Part shown: positions 11,769-23,503 of the stretch, piece after piece
Layout of the letters: the number at the start of each line of letters is the position of its first letter
How positions within the stretch are numbered: the first letter of the stretch is position 1
NCBI GenBank assembly: GCA_030549495.1
Contig: JAUIRK010001034.1
Span: forward strand, 1,302,001-1,366,000
DNA length: 64,000 bases
Reading direction: 5' to 3'
Source: Nectonema munidae
Taxonomy: Eukaryota; Nematomorpha; Nectonematoida; Nectonematidae
Position numbers and translations under genes: made by a program
Notes under the pieces: generated by a model
Databases searched by the model: none
Seen by the model: the letters and a program-made list of their open reading frames with translations, nothing else
Told to the model about the DNA's origin: nothing

Positions 11769-12273
11769 CAGTAGTGATGGGACGATACCAAATTTTTAAC
11801 AATTTCGATTCTACCCAATTATCCCGATTCCCTTTCCGATTCTTCGATAATTGTGCCTAGATATTCAAAAGCTTACTTAAAATAGAAGTTCAAACGGTTA
11901 CAAATCCCTTCTTGCAAATAAAGATTTACAATATGTTGAATATCAGTGCATTGAAAAAAACTCATATAAATATTTTAGGGTTTCTTTTAGAATGGCCTTC
12001 TAGCGCATATGATCAATAAGTACTAAAAAGTTATTTCTAACTCCATTAGATTCTACCAAATTTCGGCATTGTTATGACTTTAAGAAAAGTCGTTAGAAAA
12101 TTTTTGTAGTGTTGTTCATAATGCTATAAAAAACAGAGATTATGTTCATTATCTGAAAAATCTAGCAATGGTTCTATTTTAATTAATAAAAGATGTAATG
12201 TGGGGTTCAAAATGATAAGAACAAACAATAAAAACAGTGCATTTTAATGATAAAAAAGAGTTTATTCCGTTCA

Positions 12274-12870
12274 TTAATCGTAATCGAATTGGAGCACTCG
12301 CAAATTATAGTGCAAAAGCATAAGCATCTCTCCAGTTATTACTTCCAAACGATTTCTTTTTGGCGAGTATATATTCCCACCAACACTAAAAATTCGCTCG
12401 CTTCCTACTGAAGGAGGAGGAAACAGAAGTACTTTTTTGAAAGAAGGGCCAAACTTGGAAGTTCTTCTTGGTTCTCTTTCCACCATTCAAAAGGATTTTC
12501 GTTGTTTCCGATAAGTTTATATTTCAAATATTTTGAAATTTCTGTTTTTACTTCTATTCTGGCTGCTGAAAATGGACCTGCTGTTGTAGGTTCAGTTTTT
12601 ATATTGTTTGTTTCTTGTTCAGTTTTCATTTTTTTGATATCTGAAAAACACTTTTCAAAACTAAAATTAAAATCCATATTTTGCTCAACATCACTGCAGG
12701 TGGAATCTAAAGAATCAGAATAACTGGCATTATCACTATGATTATTATTACTTGACAGTTCTTCTGACATCCATAAAGAAAGTGCTTCCTCTGCAAGTAA
12801 GCCATTATACTCTTCCTCAATAAACTTATTCTTAAACCGTGGATCAAGGAAAGTGACAAGAATTAAGTTT
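12274..12870 (-). pseudogene. hAT transposase C-terminal region with dimerisation domain
   Basis: Reading the minus strand from about 12866: LILVTFLDPRFKNKFIEEEY (the 'LDPRFK' motif before the dimerisation domain), an acidic/serine-rich linker, NPFEWWKENQEELPSLALLS, then PPPSVGSERIFSVGGNIYSP and KRNRLEVITGEMLMLLHYNL. This is the hATC dimerisation domain. A frameshift lies between SKKYFCF and PPPSVGSERIF near 12425. In the family this region holds transposase subunits together. The copy is broken and lacks the RNase H-like core. Confidence 0.85.
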
Positions 12871-13303
12871 CTATTAATTAATGTAGGAACTTAATCCGAG
12901 TTCAACTGACGCTTTCCACGCTGATAATGTAGATCCCAACCCAGAAAAACGTTCATTTGATTCTGCGGATTCAAAAAAGTGCCTGATCACTTTTATGTTT
13001 GGTATTATTAGCGCAGCTGATAAAAAAGTAAGAATAAAAAATGAATATCATCACTGAATTTTATTTTTTTATGAAAAGTTAACATGTGTAAAAAACTTTA
13101 TATAATTATTTAAATAAAATGTTCCTTTTTGAGATGAGCTGTCAAATATAAATCAATTTTTTGGCAGGTTTGATTGATTTTCCTAAAAAATGAACATCAC
13201 CAGTGAATTCAGCATATAGTTGAAATATATATGTAACATTCAAAATATTTATAAAAACTTATTATTTATATCTAAGAAAAATAGGGAAGGGGGGGGGGGC
13301 ACT

Positions 13304-13520
13304 TTACGCCCCCAGCACTTGAGCGGACAAATTTAGCCCAGTACTAATAGGGCTAACATACTCTTCCCTATGTTTGACTTCTAAGTGGTTTAGCATATTT
13401 GATTTTGTCAAGTATCCTTGTTTGGTTCCTCTTGATATTCTTTGATCGCAAAGATTACATTTTGCTTTTGTTGAATCTCCACTGTCCACTTAAAAAAATC
13501 CATGCTAAACTTTTGCCGCT
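13304..13520 (-). pseudogene. BED-type zinc finger of the hAT transposase
   Basis: A 61-residue minus-strand frame contains AKCNLCDQRISRGTKQGYLT followed by NMLNHLEVKH, the C-x2-C ... H-x4-H spacing of a BED finger. BED fingers bind the element ends in ZBED-type hAT transposases. The aromatic start of the domain lies beyond a break near 13495. A run of G at about 13288-13299 follows the 3' side. Confidence 0.75.
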
Positions 13521-13805
13521 ACTTGCCATAACAAATTTATAACCTGCAACATTTTAAACGGATTTTTTAGTTTTATGATTGTAATATATATATATATATA
13601 TGCTGTTTGTATGTTAATCGTGTACGTAATTGAACTTTTTCTATTTTTAAATTAAATTATCAAAATAAAAAAGTGTTATTATTTTTTTTAAATCAATTTT
13701 TGTATCCTAACCTAATTTTTAATTTATAGCGTGCAGTATATTTTAGGACTAGAGCTTGATTTAGTGACTAAACATTTTGAATATATGGACAAAATCCAAT
13801 ACTTA

Positions 13806-13967
13806 GGGGGCGTTCACCATTAACGTCAACTGAGACTGAGAGAGGGGGAGCTAAACTAAAATTGACATAAGTCGATTTTGTTAAGATATGATATATTTAA
13901 GAGTTGACATGGGAGGGGGTTGAAATTGGTCAAAAATAAAGTTGACGTCAACTGTGAACTACTCCAT
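13806..13967. mobile_element. Small MITE (TA-flanked, GGGGGCGTTC type) nested in the hAT
   Basis: The left end is ggggcgttcaccattaacgt and the right end, read inward, ggagtagttcacagttgacg; both lead into caact. The flanks read tta on both sides, consistent with a TA target duplication. Ends of this type belong to Tc1/mariner-like MITEs. The interior of ~110 bp is non-coding. Its position inside the hAT means it arrived later. Confidence 0.6.
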
Positions 13968-14707
13968 TTATAATAATCGTGAAAAAGAAAGATTTTTGAC
14001 GTATATAAATAAAATCAAAAGATTGTAATCTAAATCTGATTCCATAATACAATCAAAATATAAATACACTTTTTAAAAAACAAATTATCAAACAAAACTA
14101 AATTTATATCAATTATGTTAATAATACCTCAACAATTCAAAGAAAACTTGCGAAAAATGCGTTTACAACGTTTAAAATCACAAAATGGTTATTTGTAAAC
14201 ACCAAAGTAAAGGATCATCAAAATGGGAAATACAAATTGAAATTTTACTTACTTTTCACTTTATTATTTTAAGAAGCTTTGTATACAAATAGGAAACACA
14301 AAAGGAAAAAATGACGACAATGCTGAAAAAACTTAACCGACTGTCGAAGCAAAATATATTTTACAGCACATTCATATTTTTACAGCTACTAAAATTGGAT
14401 CTGGTAAAGAGAAGAGATGCTCAACAGAAGATGGATTGTGACAAACATATTTTATTCACTATGCCTATGGAATTTTAGTTCAGCATTCTAACAACCAACA
14501 CTCCCATTAAATACGGTATGCAAACCCCTACATAATGCAATCTTATGTCATAACTATTTATCCAACATTCTGTATATTTTAGAATCGTTTTGGTATCGGA
14601 ATCGGGTTTAAATAAATCATCTACGATGCCGATTTCCGATACTTTAAAAAACTCCCGATATTCCGATTAATCCGATACGATTTCGATTAATCGCCCCATC
14701 ACTACTT

Positions 14708-14935
14708 TCCAGGTAAAAGGGTCTGTCAGAATTCTACAAAATTTGGTGATGGTGATGATGATGATGAAACGCTTATTTACCCAAGCAAAAGGAAATGCAA
14801 GGTAGAGCATTGTCTTTAATTCGTATTCAATAATAGTCTAGCTCTATTATTCGTAGCAATAATAGTATTCAATAAGTAATAGTCTTTTCATTCGATTCGT
14901 TAGCTGTTAGCGTTGTGCCATAATATACTTGAGAT
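14708..14935. repeat. Tandem repeat unit, copy 2, right part
   Basis: Resumes the unit interrupted at 11768, including tctgtcagaattctacaaaa, an expanded (GAT)n tract and cattcgattcgttagctgtt. About 65 bp around 14822-14893 (with repeated attcaataatag/attcaataagta text) are absent from copy 1. Confidence 0.7.
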
Positions 14936-16700
14936 AGTAAAATTTCTTCATCACTAGAATCCATTGATATAATTGGTTTATGTTCTGTCAATCAAATAAA
15001 GTGTTAAATAAAAATAATAGTAATTTATAAGATAGGCAGATAGAGAGCTGTATCATTTCACTTTAATATTTCCTAAAAATGCTACAATTATTCATCCTTT
15101 ACTTTTACTTTCTCGCCAGTTTTAAAAGTGAAATATCGATTGAAGGTAATTCTTCTATCCTAATGCTATAATTATAACATTCATATTTTTAGTTTCAAAC
15201 TATTATTTTTTTAAAGTGTACAGTTTAATATTTTTAACATGTTTTAACTAAAACTGCTTGCTATAAAAATTTTCAATCAATTGATTGTTCCATACTCAAA
15301 AATGCAATAAATTTATCACAAGTATAATGGTTAGTTTTTAGAAAGTTATTTTTTGTAGAAGTAAGTTTCCATTCTAGCTCTATTCTATTTAACTTTTCCT
15401 ATTTTTGTATTGTCTTCAGAATGGTGAATATAAGAGTAACATTTTCTACGAATATTTTATGGAAAGTTCAATTTATCTTTCAGATATTTAGCGTCCAAAA
15501 ATTTTTGAAAGAATTTTCCATACTTAACTTCAAAAATAGCACATATTGAGCTTCCGACTCAGACACTCAATCCTTTTAAACCGATTCTATACTTTTTTTT
15601 TTATAAAAAATTCATTAATACGTTGTAAGGGAGAAAAGCACATGGAAATACCTCAATGTTTCTTCATATTCTATAATTCGCAATCTCTCACACTATTACA
15701 ATACCCATTCTTCATAATCGAATATTAAAAAATTGATTTTTCTTCAGTGATCCTAATCTGACACTTAAATTAATTGTGAATGTTACACTAGGTAAAAAAA
15801 TTAGTTACACTCACTAATTAAATTAGTAAAGGCTCTCATATTGATTAGTTTAGGTTACCCGTTTGAGAGTGTAATCTTGCAGAAAATTAGAAAAAACTAA
15901 TCCCAGGTTTAACTGAAGTTTTTTTGTTGCGTGAATTATTAAAAAACTAAGTAATCGTAAATTAACTTCACTGATAAAAGACTAGTTAGCATAACTGGAA
16001 AATACTAGTAAGCTCAACTGTCCTTAAAATTACTAAAACCAATCAGCTTTTTCAGAATTTACTAAAGTTACTAGAAATCAAATTAGAAAAAGTTCTTTGA
16101 AAAGTTATGAAACACACTTATTGATTAAATGAGCAATATTCATAATAGTTTTTTCTTATATTAATTTTAAGGTTTTGTTGTAAGGATGTCTCTACAAACA
16201 AGAGTGAAAATATATCGTGAAAACTCATTATTATATTTTACGTTTAACGCCATCTTAATTCAGCTTTTTATACTTAGAACAAGGCCTACTCTGTATCTAT
16301 ATGAATGCCCAATGTGTTGTTGCTAATTGACGTCACTGACGTTAAAGAAAAGAATGCCCTTACAAAAAATTTTTTTTTTTATATTTTTAATGCCCTTACG
16401 CAGCATTAAAAATGGCGTGGTTCTTTTTCCTCAAAAATCTAATAAAGCTTTCTGGGAGGTATCTGAGATCACAGCGCGCATCTCTAACCTAAAAATCTTC
16501 TAAGCAGGTCTTGTTATAGCTATAGGAAAATTGCCTGACCTAAAATTGCTATGGCTTTAACCTGAAACTTGCACATTTTACTTTTCTAATTTTGGAAAAC
16601 TTTACAGTAATCGTGCATATAAAATATTAGAAATTATATCACTAACAAAATTTAGAAATCTATTTTCTTTTTGATTGGAAGGTAAAAGTAACTGGGTTGT
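14936..16700. other. No gene seen
   Basis: AT-rich DNA. A stretch at 15790-16100 repeats short actaat/ttagt words in both orientations and may be a decayed repeat, but no clear ends are visible. Around 16390-16560 the composition is slightly more balanced, again without a recognisable feature. Confidence 0.35.
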
Positions 16701-16712
16701 TTTATTGTTGTG

Positions 16713-16790
16713 CTTGAAAGAAGGCTTGCTCCTATATTGAACCCGAGACATCGAAGTATGGGAACCATGTATCTAACCAACCTTAGTATT
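16713..16790 (-). repeat. tRNA-derived SINE-like repeat, copy A
   Basis: On the minus strand the text reads aaggttggttagatacatgg (box-A-like), then ctcgggttcaatatagg (box-B-like GGTTCAA), then gccttctttc. The same order (box-A-like, box-B-like, CTTCTTTC or CCTTTCTTC) recurs at 40243-40320, 44330-44425 and 56373-56440. The spacing fits an RNA polymerase III promoter inherited from a tRNA. Confidence 0.5.
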
Positions 16791-17229
16791 GATTAACATA
16801 GTATTAGATTGATTAATAGATTTTCTTACTTTGGTGATAATTTTCGAAAGAATTGCATGTTTGAATAGATAAACATATTTTTTTGTCATCATTTCTTGAA
16901 ATTTCTCCCTTCCAAACTTATTTCATTAAGATATTAAGCTTTGTTATTTCAAACTTTAACTCTTTTAATTATAACATTTTCTGCTAAACTTCTTTTTCGG
17001 GACTCTATTCTTAAATCATATTATTTTGATGTTTTATCTCTGAATTATAATTTATAATGTTAGATAGAGGAATCTTGCTGTTTGAAATGAATATTCTTTT
17101 CAATAAATTTCATTTTATTTTTACCCTTTGTTAGTGATTTTTCAATAAACTTATTAATAGAGTTTCCAATTTTTTATATGCAGTAAAGTTTTTCGAAATT
17201 AGCAAAGAAAAAGGTTCACGCTTGAGCTT

Positions 17230-17327
17230 AGAACAATGGCAATTTTCTCCATGGCAGTTGTCCCACAATGGCAATTTTCCAACGGGTAATATTCACAATG
17301 GCAATATTCGCACTGGTAGTTTTGCGG
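17230..17327. repeat. Degenerate tandem repeat of (A)TGGCAATTTTC
   Basis: About six units of 15-19 bp follow one another: acaatggcaattttctcc, atggcagttgtcccaca, atggcaattttccaac, gggtaatattcacaa, tggcaatattcgcac, tggtagttttgcgg. No coding frame is attached. It may be subterminal repeat DNA of an unidentified element. Confidence 0.55.
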
Positions 17328-18184
17328 TCACCTTTAAAAAGAACATAAATGTTTGTAAATAGCACTGCATTTCATACCTCTGGAGGAAATTCAGGACGCA
17401 TGCATATCCATGAAATGATTTTCCAGCGTTTTAATTTTATGGAAAATAATTCTATACAAATCTTCTTTGTATTTTGTGGTACCCTTTTATAGATTCACAT
17501 CTTTTTCCGACAAAATACCTGGAACAAGACGCAATAACGAAGTTGAAATCATTTCGGATGGAGAAAAATTTTCATTAAGACACATAATAATGTGATAGGG
17601 AATGCGATATACCAAATTAAAGCATTTTTTATGGGCTTTGAGAATACATTACTTATATCATAAGTACTTGAGAAATACCATTTTTCTATTTTTATATTCT
17701 ACGGGCTTCACTACCATTAATTAGCAGATGAGAGATGCATTTTAAACTAAAGCTCGTTTCATTTGGACATAATTTTCACCGATAATCTGTAACAATTTCC
17801 AAGACAATTATAAAACCACTCTACTATCAGAACCAAATTTTATTTGTAGATTTTTATAAAATAGATTTTGTTTTTAATTTTTTTATAAATTAACCTTCGT
17901 TTTTATATTTCTTATGACTTTTGGATTATTCGCCTAAATTTTAAGTTAGTGCATAATGTATACGATTAAAAATAGTTGCCGAAATTTTATTTGCTATTTT
18001 ATTTTTAAAGATAAATATTATTTTATTATTGTTATTATGCGATATACGAAAGTTAAGCTTTTTTTATTGGCTTTCAGATTATAATTTTTCATAATTAATT
18101 TATATTTATATATAAAAAAAAATTTTTAATATTTATATTAATTTTTTCAGAATCGAAAAATGTTCAAATCAAAAAATATTTATT

Positions 18185-18316
18185 CTTTTTAAATATATCG
18201 TTGGCTCCCCTTACTTTTAGTTTCGTATGTGCATAATTTGATACAAATTAATTATTAAAGACTAGGTTTATCTTTCTATTCTAAAAGTAAGGGGGGCCAA
18301 CGATATATTTAAAAAG
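18185..18316. repeat. Hairpin with 36-bp near-perfect arms
   Basis: The arm at 18185-18220 (centre cgttggctccccttactttt) is matched in reverse complement at 18281-18316 with a single difference, across a 60-base loop. The arms are far better preserved than the surrounding decayed DNA. It could be a short foldback MITE or a structured transcript; no target duplication was recognised. Confidence 0.75.
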
Positions 18317-18344
18317 ATTATTATTTGACAAATATAATATTTAA

Positions 18345-18625
18345 AATCGTGCAAATTGCAAAATATAGGTAATAACTTTTGTAACATCGTATGAGGTAGC
18401 AAAATATGAACAGACAGTTTTATATTTTTTGATTTTTTGGAATATTTTTGGATTATTTGATTACAGAATTTTATTTTGATTATTTGATAAAATGTATTAT
18501 TTAATATCGCGAAAAAATTGCAAAAATATAAGGAATAACTTATCTAACATCCTCTCCTCGAATGAGGTATATCAAATCTTACATCTAGCAAAATGTGAAC
18601 AGAAAGTTGAACATTGTCTCCCTAG
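18345..18625 (+). repeat. Two diverged tandem copies of a ~150-bp unit
   Basis: gcaaattgcaaaatataggt...taacatc...atgaggt...agcaaaatatgaacagacagtt is repeated as gcgaaaaaattgcaaaaata...taacatc...aatgaggt...agcaaaatgtgaacagaaagtt. The second copy carries small insertions. Non-coding. Confidence 0.55.
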
Positions 18626-18647
18626 TCATTTGTAAATGGAATAGAAA

Positions 18648-18703
18648 CCATCGTAGTATACAGGTTGGAGATGAATCATCGTAGTATACAGGTTGGAGAT
18701 GTA
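18648..18703 (+). repeat. 28-bp tandem duplication followed by (TA)n
   Basis: catcgtagtatacaggttgg continuing agatgaat is present twice in a row and is followed by a short TA run. The two copies are almost identical. Confidence 0.7.
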
Positions 18704-18839
18704 TATATATATATATTCAAAATACAAGTTCCATGCGGCAGATTTTTTTTCTATTGAGGGTAATCTAGAAAAAATTGATTTGTTTATTTTAGAAAAAAAT
18801 GATATAGAAAGAAGTTCGAAAATTTATTGAGAACAAATT

Positions 18840-19945
18840 CAACTCCATGCACCTAAATCTCAGGATAGAAAATCTTCCAAATTGTATATGAAGAAAGATG
18901 CTATTTCTCCCTATAAAAAAAAGAAAAAATTCTTTACTCTATATAAAAATATGGCAATAAAAATAGTTATGAACAATACAAAGAAATCAGTAATTGCCCT
19001 AGAAAATGAACAAAAAATAGAATTCACTATGAAATCAATATCTTAAAAGAATACAAGCAAAACTCAAAAAAGGTCTGCAAATATATCAATGAAAAGAGAA
19101 AGAATATCTGACTAAAGAAGTTGAAATCAAAAAATTTCACAGCCCTTTAAAAAATACAAATCGCAATGTCTGTAGTTTACTACAAACTTAGTAATTTAGA
19201 TTGAATTAGAAATGAATAAATATACACTTATACTTTTTTTCCTTGCGATTATTATAATATAAGACTAGACGAATCGAAAGATTTTTAATTTTTTTTGAGC
19301 TCAAAGTTGAATTTTTTGACATTTTTTCAAGTTCAAAGGCTAAATAAAGTATTTTTTTAAAAAATAATTTAAAATTTTATTATATTTTCGTAATCAGTAT
19401 AAAATTTCCTTTAAAATGAGATATTAAAATAGAAAATTGGATAAGTTTTTCATCGTAGTATGTTTAAATATCAATTATATATTATGAATGTGCAAAAAAA
19501 ATTGAAAAAAAAAGTTTATTCTTCATTTTACACGCTAAAATATAGTTAAAAATAGCAAAATTGTGCATATTGTTCAAGGGCTTATAAAAAAATTTTTTGA
19601 ATTTATTTGAAAACTAAAAATAATTCAAAAATGTAGATAAAAGGATGCTTTTTAAGATAGACATGTTTTAAAATGATTTTAAAAAAATTTCTCGCATAAA
19701 GTTTTGTTTCAAAGTTAAATTTTCAAAAAGTGTTTTAGAATATCGAATCATGAACATCAGAAAAATAGAAAACGTTCAAAGAATATTTACAAAACACTTG
19801 AAAGGAATGCAAAGTTTATGTTACATTAGAAGATTGGAGAAAATTAATTTAAAGTTTTGTAACTTATTTAACAAAACGCCTAGTCAATATGTGTTAGAAC
19901 CTGACAAACAAAATAGAAACACAAGTGCGAATCGTTTCTGAAGTG
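18840..19945 (+). mobile_element. LINE remnant (linker and post-RT segments, RT deleted)
   Basis: At about 18890-19110 the plus strand reads, in shifting frames, text such as INILKEYKQNSKKVCKYINE and KRKN, the 'K.N.K..WKYIN.KRK' linker between endonuclease and RT in CR1/L2/Jockey-type LINEs. At 19750-19941 an open frame reads NIRKIENVQRIFTKHLKGMQ and then RRLEKINL, the post-RT 'IE.VQR.FTK...Y..RL' motif. The RT between them is absent or unrecognisable. Same orientation and spacing suggest one decayed copy with an internal deletion. Confidence 0.55.
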
Positions 19946-20099
19946 TCGGGGTAAGAATAAATATTTATTGAAAAAATGATAAAATATCTGAGACAAAAAG
20001 CAAGATACGTAATTTAGGATTGGGTAAAATTTCAATCTTTATTTTCAATGCTCTTGTATTTTGAGCATTCAGAAACGATTCACTTTTGCTCATAAAATA

Positions 20100-20350
20100 G
20101 TTTTTTTATTTTGTTTCCTTCTATAAATGCGCCCCTGCGTCAAATGATCTCTTTCTTGCCGTTCTCTAGCGAAGGCCGAGGAAAACAATTTAGCCCCATT
20201 ATTGAAATTCTTGCATCAATTTTCTTTCGTTGTACTCATTTTGTCTTTAAAAGTGCAAGACTCCTGACTGTCCAATCAAAACGACGCACAAACGAAAAAT
20301 TGGTGCAATCTCCAATAAGAATATTAGCTCGACTTCTCCATCAATAAAAA
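20100..20350. promoter_or_regulatory. GC-richer stretch with CCAAT boxes, possible promoter
   Basis: About 250 bp are less AT-rich than the surroundings and contain gtccaatcaaaacgacgcac and ctccaataag. A 78-residue frame crosses it but has no motif. It lies some 270 bp upstream of the possible terminal exon at 20623. Calling it a promoter is a guess from CCAAT boxes and composition only. Confidence 0.2.
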
Positions 20351-20622
20351 TTTAGGATTGCTAGGCAGAAATCATATAAACAATCTAATTCAGAAATCAT
20401 ATATACAATCGGAAGGAGATTTCATTCAATTATTTTTTCAATGATTATTATTTATATCACTTTAATAATTTTTGTATTCTACAATATACATGCGAACTTT
20501 GCAATGCTTTTTTTACTAAAAACGCATATCAATTGTTAAGACTTAAGTTAAGATTTTCCTCTGTATTTTGAAATATTTCTTGGTTAAATATATCCTAACG
20601 GTTTGTCTCTTTTCAATTTTAG

Positions 20623-20915
20623 ACTTCATTGGGACGTGGCAATTTCATCATGTTGTAAATCAACATGCATGCGCACACATTTATGGATTTGACGTGAATG
20701 GAAACGCAATAAATCGTCTGATTATAACTAAAATGGAAAACCAGGTTTATTTTGAAAGATGTTATGATGCTTCAGATACAATTTTGACTTCAATATTTTT
20801 CAAAATGGGAGAAAGATTCTTAGAAAATAATCGCAAAGAAATTGTAAAACCTTTAAATATTTATTCTTATTTTAAGATTGATTTCAGAAATTGCAGTCTA
20901 TATCAACCTGACTAA
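20623..20915 (+). CDS. Possible terminal exon of an unidentified host gene
   Basis: A good acceptor (gtctcttttcaattttag) precedes 97 open codons including the stop. The peptide starts with FIGTWQFHHVVNQHACAHIY and has cysteines in HACAH and FERCYDAS and near the end NCSLYQPD. There is no ATG at the front of the frame; the only upstream in-frame candidate is TTG, so an exon is more likely than a single-exon gene. AATAAA at 21117-21122 follows the stop by about 200 bp. I do not recognise the protein. GTW near the exon start is faintly reminiscent of lipocalins but nothing else supports that. Upstream exons were not found. Confidence 0.4.
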
Positions 20916-21116
20916 CGAACCCTTATATGCTTAAAACCTACAGTAGTCTCACTTCGTGCTCCTTTTCAGCCACCTCTATATGTCTTTTTTGAGTGAAGGA
21001 TTGTTTTAAAAGTGGAACAAAGAAAAAATATTGATAAAATAGTTACCTATCAGTTTCAGGTCTCTAAAAACGCAGGCGTTATTTTTATTAATTCGACTCT
21101 GCTCGTTAACCGCTTA

Positions 21117-21122
21117 AATAAA
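21117..21122 (+). terminator. Candidate poly(A) signal AATAAA
   Basis: Lies ~200 bp after the stop of the possible terminal exon. AATAAA occurs by chance often in DNA this AT-rich. Confidence 0.3.
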
Positions 21123-21139
21123 GTTCCATTACTGTATAT

Positions 21140-22495
21140 AGGAAGGTATAGGTAGAAATATTAACATTTGAAGAATATGAAAATATTGATTTACTTTTTA
21201 TATATTTTAAATTACTACCAAAAAAGGAAAATAAATTATTAATAAAATTCAATCAAATTTTTATTATCTTTTTTCAAACATTACTGGAAATTACCCTTTC
21301 TGAGGGAGGGGCTCCAGTCTCCTATAAGATAAAAATCGTATCAATTTTTTATACCTTGAAAAGTATTTTGCCTGAAATTTTTTGATTTTGACTCGTAATT
21401 TCAATTTTGAGTATATTGTTAATCTTTTAGTCTGTTTCTTTAAATTTCAGGTTGTTTTTATTTATAACTTTAATATTAAAATAAATCATTTCTTTCTCTC
21501 TTTATCTTATATTTAGAAAAGGCCTATATTCAATTATTTTGTTTCAAAATCAATTATTGCCTATTTTTGAGAAGAAGAAGTATTAATCATTTTAATTTAA
21601 GAGAGTGGAATCAAACTCCATCAAAGCTGTTTGAATTTTAATAAAAAAGTAGAAGAATAACTCGAAATATAGAAAAATGAAAATGTGGCACATTAAAATT
21701 ACCATAACAAAAAGACGCACAACAATAAAAAAAGGAAACCTGTGCAATCCAAAAGACCCATGAGCGGCTTAAATGATATTGCACAAGAAAAAAGATAATT
21801 ACAATGTTAGATAATAATTCATAATATTCGCATTAGGATTAGAAGATATCATGAAGGATATTTTCAGCTTTCTCAAGATTACACTTATCAGCAATAGATA
21901 CTTTTAGAGTATTAGATTTTTCCTTAATATAGTTGACTTTGATACTTTGAAGACAATCCTTGACAATTTCAATATCATTGCCATCACTTTTGAGATACAA
22001 AATATTACTTTTCATTTTCACAATATCAGCATAACTTTTTTTTTTTTTACTGACATTAAATTATCTTTGATAATCTGTAAGTCCTCTTTCACTTCTTTGA
22101 ATCCTTTAGACATCAAGAACTTCAGAGCTCACTTTATTTGAATACGATATAGGACTAACAACACCTGAATTGTTATTTTTTATGGACTTGTATGAATAAA
22201 AGAACTAAAGTTTAAAGTTTGCTTCTTTTCAGAGTTAAACTTAATTCGGCATAAAATCATTATGGTATAAGAAATAAAGTTTTTACACAATTATCAATTC
22301 CATTTATTAATTATACTTTATAAATATTTAATTTTTAAAAGGATAAGACAGAATTGTCTAAAATTATATTTTCAGAACACATTTAAGATAATCTGTTGTC
22401 CCTATGTGAATCGCTGATCAGTAAAGAGAAAATAGGAGAGAGAGAAGTGTGGATAACAGAGCGATAAATGTCAAAAACAAAAATGTAATTATAAT
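21140..22495. other. No gene seen
   Basis: AT-rich. A 60-residue minus-strand frame at 21839-22021 (NILYLKSDGNDIEIVKDCLQ ...) is faintly like LINE ORF1 proteins but too short to call. A T-rich run lies at about 22037-22049. Confidence 0.35.
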
Positions 22496-22689
22496 TTGAA
22501 GAGGTATCGTTTTGGTTCTAGGAGAAGTATTGAATGTGGAGAAGAATTGAACATTTTTCTTTTTTTTGATCTTGCCGCATTTGATGCATATGGTTTGCTT
22601 TCTACGCAAGATCACTTCTCACATCACATTTTCACACTTATTCACTTCGCAACTTACATCACTTATTATTCACTCATTTTCTTCACTAC

Positions 22690-22795
22690 CACAGAATGAT
22701 AAATATTATATTATGTTGAAATGAATTATGTTTTTGTATATTATATTGTGTTGAAAATATTGTGATAAATATTATATTGTGTTGAAAAGCTACAA
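22690..22795 (+). repeat. AT-rich short tandem repeat in the left arm of MULE 1
   Basis: tgataaatattatatt(a/g)tgttgaa occurs at about 22697 and 22764, with a related tatattatattgtgttgaaa between. This block is absent from the right arm. Confidence 0.5.
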
Positions 22796-23503
22796 AATAA
22801 TTAGTGTGGAAGGGGAAAGGCAGACAATTTTTAAGTTGAACATTAATTACTTTTAGAAATAATTATTTAGTAAATAAACTAATATTTATATTTTTTACCG
22901 TATGATTAAAATATTTAATTTTGAGAATAATTTTAATTGAAAAAATTTAATATACTTGTTTTAGTTAATTATATTACCAATATTGTAGATGTTTTCAAGT
23001 ATTTAATTTTTATTTTATTTTATTTTATCATGTTATGTCTATGAAACAAAAGTAAAAGGACTTAAGTTAAAAAAACTCACTAAACGCCAGTTGCCAAAAA
23101 ACAAATTTTTGTTATTTTTTGGTTAAACTTTTTTCCTTTAACATAAATAGTTTTAAATTCATTTCAACCTATATATTGAATATAGGTTATAAATATTTTA
23201 AAAAATAATTAGTTTGTTTTTTTAAAAAATAAATTAAAATATTTTATACTAATTTTTCATTTTTTAAAAATAATATTATAAAAAGTATTTATTTGGCTAA
23301 AAAATGTAAAAAAATTATTTTATTTTAATAAAAAAATATAAATATAAACACGAATATAAAACATAATATAACATAAAAAAACAAAAATATAATAGATATA
23401 AACATAAATATAAAATAGTATTAGTTTAAAATAGTTGACATTCTAAAGCTAGGTCTTCTATTTAAAATAGAAAAATCTAAAATATATGTATCTTGAATTT
23501 CTT

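Larger units (their letters stand above)
11769..14707 (-). mobile_element. hAT transposon with BED finger, internally deleted
   Basis: The left end CAGTAGTGATGGGACGAT pairs with the right end, which read inward is AAGTAGTGATGGGGCGAT. The element interrupts copy 2 of the 284-bp tandem repeat, which fixes its boundaries almost to the base. A clean 8-bp target duplication is not visible; the junctions retain only one or two shared bases, so the site may have been altered. On the minus strand it carries a BED finger and the C-terminal hAT region. The catalytic middle is missing, so the copy is non-autonomous. A further MITE sits at 13806-13967. Confidence 0.85.

Noticed and set aside
20623-20915. 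Lipocalin reading of the exon based on GTW
   Set aside because: Only a three-residue match; the remaining lipocalin motifs are absent.
21839-22021. 60-residue minus-strand frame, faintly like LINE ORF1
   Set aside because: Too short and without a diagnostic motif; no LINE parts adjacent.
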